22,106 nucleotides of DNA from a virus. Made by a program: the position numbers and the translations under genes. Under the pieces are notes generated by a model. The model saw only the letters and a list, made by a program, of their open reading frames with translations, made no database searches and was not told the origin of the DNA. Shown here one piece after another: positions 13,565-20,875 of this stretch (positions within the stretch are counted from its first letter, which is position 1; the number at the start of each line of letters is the position of its first letter). The stretch is from positions 1 through 22,106 of the IMG/VR virus record IMGVR_UViG_3300032092_004790. The stretch is one strand, 5' to 3'.

Positions 13565-16144
13565 ATGCTGAGAAACATTTATTATGACAAGAAAAAATCC
13601 ACGATTCATCACTGGTTATATGAAGAAAACGGCGAACCACTTCACCGAAAAATTCATTTCAAACCATACATTTATGTAAAGGCTGTTGATAAAAAAAGAG
13701 TTCACGGCTTTGGTATTGATGGTGAAGAACTAACTAAAATGGAATTTTCTTCTGAATGGGATAGAAATGACTTTCTTAAAACATATAGAGGACAGGTTTA
13801 TTTTAATCTTCCTGCAACACAGCAATATCTTTTAGAAAATTACTATACAAAAGATATTCAAGAGCTTACACGCTTTCCACTAAGAACATTCTATTATGAC
13901 ATTGAAGTTGTTGCAAACGAGTTTCCTGATCCTAAAGATGCGAAGTTTCCATTAACATCTATTACAATTTACGATAGCTTCTCAAAAAAGTATTATGTAT
14001 GGGGTGTTAAACCTTATGACAGTTATTCTTGTAAAGATCATTTAAAAGATATTGATCCAGAAGAAATTCGATACAGCTATTGTCCGACAGAAAAGGAATT
14101 ACTTTCACAGTTTTTAAAGTTCTGGAGAAAAAACTTTCCTGATCTTGTTGTAGGATACAACTCTTATTCTTTCGACTTACCATACATTGTTCATCGACTT
14201 GAAAAAGTTTTTGGCGAAGGTGAATCAGCTAAACTATCTCCTATTGGTAATATCTATGGTTATGAAAAAGAGAATAAATTTTCTCAAACATACACAGAGT
14301 ATAGTATTGCTGGTGTTTCACATTTAGATTATCTTGTGCTTTACAAAACATTTACTCCTGGTGAAAGAGAAAGCGATTCTTTAGGCTTTGTTTGCAAAGA
14401 AGAACTTGGAAGTGGAAAACTTGATTACGGCGATACATCTCTTAAAGACTTGTCTGAAAGTGATTGGAATCGTTTCATCAACTACAACATTTGGGACGTT
14501 AAGCTTATGGTTCTTCTTGAAGAAAAGAAGAAGTATCTGAACATTGCTGTATTCTCTGCATTCAGCGGTTTTTGTAACATCGACAAAGCTCTTGGTAAAG
14601 TTGCAATTATTGAAGGTATTGTTGCAAAACAAGGATTGCTGAAAAATCAATTTATCACAACACAAGATAACGGTGAACATCAGAAAATTCCTGGTGGTTA
14701 TGTTAAAAACCCTGAAGTGGGAATGTATGAAAATGTTATGGTAATGGACTTAAACTCACTTTATCCTAACACTATTATCACTTTGAATATTTCACCAGAA
14801 ACAAAGGTTGGTCGAATTGAAAATGAAGATGATAAAGTTGTTGCAGTTTATCTTTATAAGAAAAAACAGAGAGTTGATATTCCGAAAGAACGTTTTAAAG
14901 AAATCTTAAAAACTAAAAATTGGTGTGTTAGTGCAGCAGGAATTATTTTTGATCAAAATAAAAAAGGTCTTTGTGCAGAATTTGCAGACAACTTATATAA
15001 GAAACGTAAATTCGTAAAAAATCAAATGCTTGCTATTGAAACTAAATTATCTGATATGGATAAAAATAGTTCTGAGTATATTTCACAAAAACGACTAGCC
15101 GATCAACTAGACACAGAACAATATCTTTATAAGATTTTATTAAACTCGACTTATGGAGTTCTTGCTAATCGTTTCTTTGCTCTTTATGATTTAGATTGTG
15201 CAAAAAGTATTACTCTTACAGGTCAAGCACTTATTCGTCAAAGCGAACAAATAGCAAATGACTATATGCAAAAAGAATGGAATCTTTCTAAAAAAGATAG
15301 AGCAGTCGCAATGGATACGGACAGCACGATTTTATCTATTGATGACATTCTTAAAAAAACCAATTCAACAATCGTAGATGATAATGGAGACTTAACAAAA
15401 GAATTTATTGAAATCGAAAATAAAATTTGTGATAACTTAAACAAAGGAGTTGTTCAATGGGCAAAGGACACTCTTAACACAACTGATTGTCGTTTTGAAT
15501 TTAAACGTGAAAGTGCATGTCCTAAAGCAATTTGGGTTGCAAAAAAACATTACGTTATGCATATTCGAAATTCAGAAGGAGTAAAAATGGACAAGTTGAA
15601 ATACAAAGGTTTGTCTGTTGTTAAAAGCACTTATTCTGATAGCACAAAAGATATTACAAAAAATGTTGTAAAGGGTATTTTCACTGCGGCAGATAAAAAG
15701 AAAGCAGACGAAACATTTTTCAAGTCTTATGAAAAGTTTTTTGACTTGCCTACAAAAGACGTTTCTGTACGTTCGTCTATTAAAGTATTAAATCAGTATA
15801 TGAATGGCGGAGGCTTTAACACTGTAAAAGGTTGTCCTGCACATGTGAAATATGCGATTTATTATAACGAATTATTGAAAACACTTAATCTCTCTAATAA
15901 ATATCCATTGATTACAGAAGGTTCTAAAATTAAATTGATTGCGGTATCACCAAACAAGTATGGCATTGAAGGCATTGCATATCTCGATGAATTACCCGTT
16001 GAATTTGGTTTAGTTCCTGATAAAGTTCGAATGTTTGAGAAGTGTGTTGTGAAATGTCTTACTCCAATTTTCGATGCATTAAAATGGAATGTTCCAGACC
16101 CTAAAAAACAACATGAACTCTCATTGGAAGACCTTTTTAGATAA
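13565..16144 (+). CDS. 43: gp43-like DNA polymerase, family B, with 3'-5' exonuclease
   Basis: This 859-residue protein is close to T4 gp43 in size (898). Exonuclease site: D112 and E114 in YYDIEVV (Exo I, the same numbers as T4), D204 in NSYSFDLPY (Exo II) and D311 in YNIWDVKLM (Exo III). Polymerase site: motif A DLNSLYP with D395, motif B K523-I-L-L-N-S-T-Y-G, and motif C AMDTDST with D584 and D586. All catalytic residues are intact. It replicates the phage genome with sliding clamp and loader genes not found in this window. A terminator and promoter lie directly upstream, and no Shine-Dalgarno site precedes the start. The last 32 bases overlap the small gene starting at 16113. Confidence 0.97.
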   Translation: MLRNIYYDKKKSTIHHWLYEENGEPLHRKIHFKPYIYVKAVDKKRVHGFGIDGEELTKMEFSSEWDRNDFLKTYRGQVYFNLPATQQYLLENYYTKDIQELTRFPLRTFYYDIEVVANEFPDPKDAKFPLTSITIYDSFSKKYYVWGVKPYDSYSCKDHLKDIDPEEIRYSYCPTEKELLSQFLKFWRKNFPDLVVGYNSYSFDLPYIVHRLEKVFGEGESAKLSPIGNIYGYEKENKFSQTYTEYSIAGVSHLDYLVLYKTFTPGERESDSLGFVCKEELGSGKLDYGDTSLKDLSESDWNRFINYNIWDVKLMVLLEEKKKYLNIAVFSAFSGFCNIDKALGKVAIIEGIVAKQGLLKNQFITTQDNGEHQKIPGGYVKNPEVGMYENVMVMDLNSLYPNTIITLNISPETKVGRIENEDDKVVAVYLYKKKQRVDIPKERFKEILKTKNWCVSAAGIIFDQNKKGLCAEFADNLYKKRKFVKNQMLAIETKLSDMDKNSSEYISQKRLADQLDTEQYLYKILLNSTYGVLANRFFALYDLDCAKSITLTGQALIRQSEQIANDYMQKEWNLSKKDRAVAMDTDSTILSIDDILKKTNSTIVDDNGDLTKEFIEIENKICDNLNKGVVQWAKDTLNTTDCRFEFKRESACPKAIWVAKKHYVMHIRNSEGVKMDKLKYKGLSVVKSTYSDSTKDITKNVVKGIFTAADKKKADETFFKSYEKFFDLPTKDVSVRSSIKVLNQYMNGGGFNTVKGCPAHVKYAIYYNELLKTLNLSNKYPLITEGSKIKLIAVSPNKYGIEGIAYLDELPVEFGLVPDKVRMFEKCVVKCLTPIFDALKWNVPDPKKQHELSLEDLFR
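16079..16107 (+). promoter_or_regulatory. Weak candidate promoter inside the 3' end of gp43
   Basis: TTAAAA (16079-16084), 17-base spacer, TAAAAA (16102-16107), 5 bases, then ATG at 16113. The geometry matches the other promoters, but the -35 lacks the G. Confidence 0.25.
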
Positions 16145-16394
16145 CATAAAAAGAGTTTACCATATCATATTCAATAAGAGAAATATTGAAGAAATACGAA
16201 AAGATTATTTTGAAGAACGTTGGATTTCAAAAGAAGAATTGGTTCGTTTATTAGAACATGAAGAGAAACAATTTATTGAAAATTACACAACTCTTCAAAA
16301 AGATTATAACGATATGTTAAAATATTTTAATATGAATGCATTATCGAATTATTCGCTTTTAGAAAGAAAATATCAAGGAACTTTAAAAAAATAG
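16113..16394 (+). CDS. Small protein of unknown function overlapping the end of gp43 (93 aa)
   Basis: This highly charged, largely helical protein is rich in Glu, Lys and aromatic residues (for example EEIRKDYFEERWISKEEL and RLLEHEEKQFIENY). I take the ATG at 16113; the frame also opens at 16089. The 16113 start fits the promoter geometry seen at other genes and gives a 32-base overlap with the polymerase gene. I see no known domain. It covers what would otherwise be a nearly 300-base gap, and its amino-acid pattern looks like a real protein. In T4 the region beside gene 43 holds the translational repressor regA, but I see no sequence resemblance. Confidence 0.6.
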   Translation: MNSHWKTFLDNIKRVYHIIFNKRNIEEIRKDYFEERWISKEELVRLLEHEEKQFIENYTTLQKDYNDMLKYFNMNALSNYSLLERKYQGTLKK

Positions 16395-16403
16395 AGATTT
16401 TTG

Positions 16404-16433
16404 TTGAAAACTTACTATTACTTCTGTTAATAT
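16404..16433 (+). promoter_or_regulatory. Promoter of the gene at 16439 (leaderless type)
   Basis: TTGAAA (16404-16409), then TTAATA after 17 bases (16427-16432) or TAATAT after 18 (16428-16433), and ATG 6 or 5 bases later at 16439. Confidence 0.6.
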
Positions 16434-16438
16434 TATAT

Positions 16439-16807
16439 ATGGAAGAAAAAATAATAGGCATTCTTAAAAACGTCAGCGAATTAATCGTTGCAACTCTCGT
16501 CGAAGAAACAGACACAGCCGTAAAAGTTAAAAATCCTGCATTTCTAGGAATTAGCGGTCAAAATAATCAAATCAATATCAACTTCATTCCTTTGGAAATG
16601 CTTAGTTTACAACCTAGCGTAAATGTTAGAAACTTACTTGCAAATCCAGCAGAAGAACTTGTATATTCATTTGACAAAAACAGTGTTCTTAAATCAGATT
16701 TAATTCTTGCACAAAATGTTATTGACAACTACAAGAATTTAACAAACGGAAAACAAGCTCCAGCACCTAATAAAAGTGCAGAAGATAACATTGTAAAACT
16801 ATTTTAA
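16439..16807 (+). CDS. Unknown protein (122 aa), possible small beta-barrel
   Basis: The N-terminal half alternates hydrophobic and polar residues in a way that suggests beta strands (VSELIVATLVEE, AVKVKNPAFLGI, QININFIPLEML). The C-terminal quarter is a flexible Lys/Pro/Asn-rich tail (NGKQAPAPNKSAEDN) ending in hydrophobic IVKLF. A short hydrophobic end after a flexible linker is the sort of tail that can dock on a clamp or polymerase, but I cannot show that here. An Sm-like barrel is one possible fold. It has a good promoter and is followed 3 bases later by the next gene, so the two form a small operon closed by the terminator at 17091. Confidence 0.7.
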   Translation: MEEKIIGILKNVSELIVATLVEETDTAVKVKNPAFLGISGQNNQININFIPLEMLSLQPSVNVRNLLANPAEELVYSFDKNSVLKSDLILAQNVIDNYKNLTNGKQAPAPNKSAEDNIVKLF

Positions 16808-16810
16808 TAT

Positions 16811-17068
16811 ATGAGCGAAGAAAAACAAAAATCAGAATCAAAAATGTTAGAGTATAATATCTTTACATCAATTGTTGGAAATTATAATGGTCTTCCAATT
16901 CAATTTTGCCTAAAGGAATTTTTAGGTTGGGATGACTCTAAGATTGAAACTTTTTTGAAAGAATATAAAAAATCAAAAAAGGCAAGAGATAAAGAATTTT
17001 TATCTAATTGCTGCGATAGTACACCAACAACTCAATGCTGCGATAGTACACCAACAACTCAAGATTAA
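16811..17068 (+). CDS. Unknown protein (85 aa) with duplicated CCDSTPTTQ tail
   Basis: About 65 residues of a plausible small globular domain (YNIFTSIVGNYNGLPIQF, then LKEFLGWDDSKIETFLKEY) are followed by a Lys-rich stretch and a C-terminal tail made of two identical nine-residue units, C-C-D-S-T-P-T-T-Q. The two units come from a perfect 27-base direct repeat (17009-17062). I do not recognise the domain. Paired cysteines and a Thr/Ser/Pro-rich unit could mean metal binding, disulfide formation or modification, but none is demonstrable here. It starts 3 bases after the preceding gene and ends 22 bases before the terminator. Confidence 0.7.
   Translation: MSEEKQKSESKMLEYNIFTSIVGNYNGLPIQFCLKEFLGWDDSKIETFLKEYKKSKKARDKEFLSNCCDSTPTTQCCDSTPTTQD
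17009..17062 (+). repeat. Perfect 27-base tandem repeat, two copies
   Basis: Units at 17009-17035 and 17036-17062 are identical and in frame (nine codons). Complete identity at the DNA level points to a recent duplication. Confidence 0.95.
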
Positions 17069-17090
17069 TTTTTTATAAAAAAGTGTATTT

Positions 17091-17126
17091 AAAAAACGAG
17101 AAGGAAAATTCCTTCTCGTTTTTTTT
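17091..17126 (+). terminator. Strong rho-independent terminator before uvsX
   Basis: A perfect stem runs from 17091-17106 to 17109-17124 around an A-rich centre, with core ACGAGAAGGA and TCCTTCTCGT, and ends in a run of eight T. It also carries a run of A on the left, so it could work in both directions. Confidence 0.92.
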
Positions 17127-17128
17127 GC

Positions 17129-17157
17129 TTGAAACAATCATCTATATATGCTATATT
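17129..17157 (+). promoter_or_regulatory. Promoter of uvsX (leaderless type)
   Basis: TTGAAA (17129-17134), 17-base spacer, TATATT (17152-17157), 7 bases, then ATG at 17165. It lies directly after the terminator, so this is very likely where uvsX transcription begins. Confidence 0.7.
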
Positions 17158-17164
17158 ATAGTCT

Positions 17165-18172
17165 ATGTCGGACTTACTTAAAAAACTCAGAAAAAATACA
17201 GTATTAAAACCAGAAATACTAAAGAATAGTAGATATTTTACAAACGAAAAGTTTATTACAACAAATGTTCCATTGCTTAATCTTGCATTATCAGGCAAAT
17301 TAGATGGTGGATTACCAAAAGGTATTGTTCAAATCGCAGCACCGCCAAAGCACTTTAAAACTAATTTCATGATTGAAATTATTAAAGGCTTTCAAAAAGA
17401 AAATGAAGGACAAGATTATATCGTAGTTCTTTATGATAGTGAGCTTGGTAGCACACCAGCTTATTTTGAAAAAGCAGGTGTAAACACAGAACGCATTGAT
17501 CATCGTCCAATTCGCTCTGTTGAAGACTTAAAATCAGACGTTGCAAATCTTATGGAAGATATTTCCGAAGGTGACCGAGTATTGATTTGTGTTGACTCTA
17601 TTGGTATGCTTCGTTCTTTAAAAGAAACAGAAGATGCAAAAGATAACAAGCAAGTTGCTGATATGACGCGAGCAAAACAACTTAAGTCCTTCTTTCGTAT
17701 TATTACTGGTGAAGCAGCAATTAAGCAAATTCCAATGATTATTGTAAATCATTCTTATCAAACACAAGAGATGTATTCAAAAGAAGTTGCAGCAGGTGGA
17801 CGAGGCGCACAATATGCTGCTCATACACTTCTCTTTATTACCAAAGCACAAGAGAAAGAAAAGGTAGAAGGCAGAGATGCGCTTGCAGGCTTTCAATTTA
17901 CTCTTGTTGCGGGATTGTCGCGATATGTACGTGAGAACGCTAAATTCCCTGTTTCTGTGCGATTCGGAGAGGGTGTAGATCGTTACTCTGGTATCTTTGA
18001 TCTTGCAGTTGAACTAGGCTTTATCGACAATCCTAAGCAAGGTTGGTATATGCTCAAAGGTGATGAAAAGCAACGTCGTAAAGCTGATATTGAAGAAGAC
18101 GATGAACTTATGGAATCATTTATAAAAAACAAAGATTTTTGTAGTGCAGTAGAGAAAAAATATAGTCTCTAA
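17165..18172 (+). CDS. uvsX: UvsX-like RecA-family recombinase
   Basis: The 335-residue protein has the RecA core. GGLPKGIVQI leads into a P-loop A59-P-P-K-H-F-K65-T66-N-F, which parallels the unusual T4 UvsX P-loop. YDSELGS carries the catalytic glutamate E93, VLICVDSIG is Walker B with D144, and IPMIIVNHSYQT with GGRGAQYAAHT covers the DNA-binding loop region. The acidic C-terminal end (EEDDELMESF) resembles the UvsX tail. It forms filaments on single-stranded DNA and drives strand exchange for recombination-dependent replication, working with gp32 and gp41, both encoded here. It is shorter than T4 UvsX (391). The first P-loop glycine is alanine. Confidence 0.93.
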   Translation: MSDLLKKLRKNTVLKPEILKNSRYFTNEKFITTNVPLLNLALSGKLDGGLPKGIVQIAAPPKHFKTNFMIEIIKGFQKENEGQDYIVVLYDSELGSTPAYFEKAGVNTERIDHRPIRSVEDLKSDVANLMEDISEGDRVLICVDSIGMLRSLKETEDAKDNKQVADMTRAKQLKSFFRIITGEAAIKQIPMIIVNHSYQTQEMYSKEVAAGGRGAQYAAHTLLFITKAQEKEKVEGRDALAGFQFTLVAGLSRYVRENAKFPVSVRFGEGVDRYSGIFDLAVELGFIDNPKQGWYMLKGDEKQRRKADIEEDDELMESFIKNKDFCSAVEKKYSL

Positions 18173-18183
18173 TAAATAACATC

Positions 18184-18471
18184 ATGATTGAAGCAGTTAT
18201 TAAATCAACAGGAAATACAGTTGATAAACCCGTAGTTAATAGAATTATTATTGAAAACGAGAGTGATATAGCTGTTCGTAGAAAAAATGATGAAACAAAT
18301 AAGATCGAACAGTTCACAATTGGTGAACTGTTCGATTCTTATAATAAAAAATCAACATATCGCAGTAATGCGCCTGAATCATCTCTTTTTGAAGAGTGGT
18401 TCAGCGTCAAATATATTCGTGGAAGACACTTAGAAAGTCGTGTAATCAGTATCCAGTTTTACAGAGTATAG
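18184..18471 (+). CDS. Unknown protein (95 aa) between uvsX and gp41
   Basis: The protein has a beta-rich opening (VVNRIIIENESDIAVRRK), a central EQFTIGELFDSYNKK, and a C-terminal strand pattern (RHLESRVISIQFYRV). I see no known family. It starts 11 bases after uvsX with no promoter of its own in the expected place, so it is probably co-transcribed with uvsX. The coding sequence contains a perfect 14-bp hairpin (18304-18336), and its stop overlaps the G just before the gp41 -35. Confidence 0.65.
   Translation: MIEAVIKSTGNTVDKPVVNRIIIENESDIAVRRKNDETNKIEQFTIGELFDSYNKKSTYRSNAPESSLFEEWFSVKYIRGRHLESRVISIQFYRV
18304..18336 (+). repeat. Perfect 14-bp inverted repeat inside a coding region
   Basis: Bases 18304-18317 are the exact reverse complement of 18323-18336, with a 5-base loop. 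In RNA this is a very stable hairpin for so AT-rich a genome. No T-run of terminator type follows. Confidence 0.9.
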
Positions 18472-18472
18472 C

Positions 18473-18501
18473 TTGACTTTCCCCTCTAAGTATATGATAG
18501 T
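18473..18501 (+). promoter_or_regulatory. Promoter of gp41 (leaderless type)
   Basis: TTGACT (18473-18478), then GATAGT after 17 bases (18496-18501) or TATGAT after 14 (18493-18498). ATG at 18507 is 5 or 8 bases downstream. Confidence 0.5.
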
Positions 18502-18506
18502 GTTGA

Positions 18507-19859
18507 ATGGCGAAAATAGACCTTGATTTTTTTGAGAAGATTATTATTCAGCACTGTCTTAAAAAAGATTCCACTTATATAGCATCAATTATAGATTATC
18601 TTGATAAGAATCTTTTCAGAGATAGTAATATTTCTGAAATAATTGATATTATAAAAAGTTTTTATGTTGAACAAAATAGTGTTCCTACTCTTACAGAATT
18701 GAAGAGTAGAGTAAATACTCTAACATTAAAAGAGTGTTTAAAAAAAGTTGTTGGCTATATTCGCGAATTAGATTCAGAATATAACGAGAATGAACTTGTT
18801 AATAACACAGAGTACTTTATCAAGCAAAGAAAATACGCTTTGCTTATGGAAAAAGCGATTGATAATAAAGCTTCTAATAAAGAATTTAATCTTGAAGATA
18901 TTCAAAAAGAAAGCGAAAAAATTCATCAAATCACACTCATTGATAACTTTGGTTTAGACTATTTTAGTGACAATGAAAGAGTAGTAGATTATTTAAAACA
19001 AAAAGATAGTTTTATCTCCACAGGCTACCGAACTCTTGACGAAGCTTTTGGTGGAGGCTTTCAAAAAGAAGGTAAAGCAATTTATGACATTGGCGGAGAG
19101 ACAAATGTAGGTAAAAGCATTTTCTTAGCAAACATTGCATTAAACGTTGTATTACAAAATAAAAACGTTGTTATTATTTCTCCAGAAATGAGTGAAATGC
19201 GATATGCAAAAAGAATCTCTGGAATGCTCACAGGAATTGCGATTAACTTGCTTGGAGATAATATCGAGAAATACAAAAAGGATATTGAAGAATTTAAGAG
19301 AAAGTACTCTTCAAAATTTATCATTAAAGAAGTTCCTACAAAAGGTGTTTCTGCAAAAAATATTTATGCATATCTTAAAAAACTAAAAGATAAAAGAGGA
19401 ATAAATCCAGATCTTTTATGTATTGATGGTCATGCACTTTTAAAACCTTCTGTTTTGCAAAATTCTAAACATGCAGAACTTCAATATATTGTGCAGGAAT
19501 GTCGCGGCATATCTTATCAAATTGAAGCACCGATTTTAACTGTTGCGCAACTTAATCGCAGCAGTCACAAAGCTAGCAATCCTGGTCTTGATAACATGGC
19601 AGGCTCTTGGGATCAACTTGCAGATTTTGATGCACACGTTAATATTTGGCAAACAGATGAAGATCGTGAAGCAAGCATCATTAGATTTGGTGGTAAGAAA
19701 GTTAGAGATGGAGCTAAAGGTGGTGAAGGTTATCTTCAAATTAACTATGATACTTTAAGACTTTTTGAAGAAGATGAAATGTCTGAAACGGAACCACTCG
19801 ATAAAGAAACACCTCTTTCTAATATTTTAGACTTTGATTATTTAATGAATCATAATTAA
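18507..19859 (+). CDS. 41: gp41-like replicative DNA helicase (DnaB type)
   Basis: The 450-residue protein has a helical N-terminal domain (about 1-150) and a RecA-like motor. After STGYRTLDEAFGGGF comes the P-loop GGETNVGKS with K203-S204. VVIISPEMSEM is the strand carrying the catalytic glutamate, and LLCIDGHALL carries the Walker B aspartate D307. LTVAQLNRSS is the sensor motif, followed by the DNA-binding DNMAGSWDQLADFD region. It unwinds DNA ahead of the polymerase as a hexamer. In T4 it is loaded by gp59 onto gp32-covered DNA; candidates for both lie directly downstream. Its primase partner gp61 is not in the window. The stop overlaps the -10 of the next gene. Confidence 0.92.
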   Translation: MAKIDLDFFEKIIIQHCLKKDSTYIASIIDYLDKNLFRDSNISEIIDIIKSFYVEQNSVPTLTELKSRVNTLTLKECLKKVVGYIRELDSEYNENELVNNTEYFIKQRKYALLMEKAIDNKASNKEFNLEDIQKESEKIHQITLIDNFGLDYFSDNERVVDYLKQKDSFISTGYRTLDEAFGGGFQKEGKAIYDIGGETNVGKSIFLANIALNVVLQNKNVVIISPEMSEMRYAKRISGMLTGIAINLLGDNIEKYKKDIEEFKRKYSSKFIIKEVPTKGVSAKNIYAYLKKLKDKRGINPDLLCIDGHALLKPSVLQNSKHAELQYIVQECRGISYQIEAPILTVAQLNRSSHKASNPGLDNMAGSWDQLADFDAHVNIWQTDEDREASIIRFGGKKVRDGAKGGEGYLQINYDTLRLFEEDEMSETEPLDKETPLSNILDFDYLMNHN

Positions 19860-19862
19860 ATA
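19834..19862 (+). promoter_or_regulatory. Promoter of the gene at 19869 (leaderless type)
   Basis: TTGATT (19834-19839), 17-base spacer, TAAATA (19857-19862), 6 bases, then ATG at 19869. A TGATT ... AATCA dyad (19835-19852) includes the -35. Confidence 0.6.
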
Positions 19863-19868
19863 TAAAAG

Positions 19869-20135
19869 ATGTTTAATGATGAATTTATTTTTCCATGTGC
19901 TAATACCCAAATTGTAACCCAAGAACTCGAAGACTTAATAAACAAGTTTGGAAGTTTAATTACTCTTATTACCAATAAGCCGGTTTCTTGTGTTACAATG
20001 TTTATTGTAATTCAAAAAAATCCAGAACTTAAAAAGTTACTAGTTGAACTTTCTGAAACTTCATGGTACTCTATTGTAGAGTATATGGCATATCGTTATC
20101 CTGTTCTTAATAAATCTAAAAAAATTAAAAAATGA
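19869..20135 (+). CDS. Unknown protein (88 aa), in the position of T4 gene 33
   Basis: This small protein has an acidic N-terminus, a leucine/isoleucine-rich middle (LEDLINKFGSLITLI, then CVTMFIVIQ) and a basic tail (LNKSKKIKK). In T4 the order is 33-59-32, and here an 88-residue protein precedes a gp59-like protein and gp32. I see no clear sequence match to gp33, the late-transcription co-activator, so that reading rests on position only. It ends in an ATGA overlap with the next gene, so the two are translationally coupled. Codon use shifts back to the more TTA/AGA-rich style. Confidence 0.65.
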   Translation: MFNDEFIFPCANTQIVTQELEDLINKFGSLITLITNKPVSCVTMFIVIQKNPELKKLLVELSETSWYSIVEYMAYRYPVLNKSKKIKK

Positions 20136-20794
20136 GTTTATCGGAAAATCAAAAACAAATTTACAATCTTTATTTAAGAGCATTCAGAGTTAATAACAAT
20201 CAACCTTTCAGAGCAAAAAAAGATTTCTCTGATGTGGAAACAGACTTAGAAAAATTAACGAGTCTACAAAAAATAGAAAAGGTATTTTATAAATATCCTG
20301 CGTTTTTTAATAAAACATATTTTGATGCACCATATAAAATTTATAGTGATGAAAAGAAATATTACTCATTGAAATTTTTCGGTAGTCAGAAAGGAATAAG
20401 CACTTGTATATCATATTACAAAATTTTACTTCAAAGTAGTCCAGAAGAACAGCTCGATTATATAAAAGATTCTTTTAAATTTATAGCACAGTTTTGTGAA
20501 GGGAAACAAATTCCTTTAGAACTTTATACAAATCATTGCTCTGTTTCACAAAACGATTGTTTAATTCATCTTAAAGAACATAAAATTTCTTGGTATTCTG
20601 TTTTTGGAATTCCTGGATTTTTTGAAATGTTAAATGATTTACCAAAAGATGAATTTGAATTATATTATGGTTCAGATGTAGAATTAAATGTTTTATTAAA
20701 TAGATTTAGAAGTAGCCAAAAAACTACGGAATATGTTTCTGAACTTAAAAGAAAAATTTCAGGATATTTGCAAAAAAGACTTGCAGAAAAGTGA
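20132..20794 (+). CDS. Probable gp59-like helicase loader
   Basis: The 220-residue protein matches T4 gp59 in length (217) and place, directly upstream of gp32. Weak local likeness can be seen by eye. IYNLYLRAF parallels the VYKLYLMIK opening. A central SYYKILLQ ... DYIKDSFKFIAQF parallels VFYREYIGR ... EEDIRNIYYF. CLIHLKEHKISWYSVFGIPGFFEML parallels the C-terminal lobe IFKLLQSNIISFETFILLDSF. gp59 binds gp32-covered forks and loads the gp41 helicase; both partners are in this window. The protein is basic and helical, as expected. The assignment would fail if profile searches show no gp59 similarity. Confidence 0.5.
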   Translation: MSLSENQKQIYNLYLRAFRVNNNQPFRAKKDFSDVETDLEKLTSLQKIEKVFYKYPAFFNKTYFDAPYKIYSDEKKYYSLKFFGSQKGISTCISYYKILLQSSPEEQLDYIKDSFKFIAQFCEGKQIPLELYTNHCSVSQNDCLIHLKEHKISWYSVFGIPGFFEMLNDLPKDEFELYYGSDVELNVLLNRFRSSQKTTEYVSELKRKISGYLQKRLAEK

Positions 20795-20803
20795 AAAGTG
20801 TAG

Positions 20804-20811
20804 TATAAATA
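20804..20811 (+). promoter_or_regulatory. T4-type late promoter box upstream of gp32
   Basis: TATAAATA is an exact copy of the T4 late promoter -10 consensus. Transcription would begin near 20818, giving a leader of about 58 bases before the gp32 ATG. It is the only exact copy I noticed in a gap between genes. Confidence 0.5.
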
Positions 20812-20815
20812 TATG

Positions 20816-20875
20816 TAGCTGTTAGCGATAGTATCAAAACAGTTGATTAAGAAAAAATTAGAAAATTAGAAAAAT
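20816..20875 (+). promoter_or_regulatory. gp32 leader: hairpin plus A/U-rich stretch, candidate autoregulatory operator
   Basis: CTGTT (20819-20823) pairs with AACAG (20838-20842) and the stem extends to 8 bp with two G-U pairs (20816-20845). An alternative hairpin ATCAA/TTGAT (20833-20847) uses overlapping bases. From 20848 to the AUG the RNA is almost only A and U, with repeated TTAG units. In T4, gp32 represses its own mRNA through a structured 5' element followed by an unstructured A/U-rich stretch at the start site. The likeness is in design; function is inferred. Confidence 0.4.
20843..20871 (+). promoter_or_regulatory. Candidate second gp32 promoter (leaderless type)
   Basis: TTGATT (20843-20848), 17-base spacer, TTAGAA (20866-20871), 4 bases, then ATG at 20876. 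The -35 position fits the series, but the -10 is poor. Confidence 0.35.

Noticed and set aside
17124-17132. T4 MotA-like box (TTTGCTTGA) before uvsX
   Set aside because: The distance to the -10 (about 19 bases) is too long for a MotA promoter, and the overlapping TTGAAA -35 explains the site better.
20819-20847. Full H-type pseudoknot in the gp32 leader
   Set aside because: The two 5-bp stems leave no bases for the loop that must cross the first stem, so both cannot form completely; I report competing hairpins instead.
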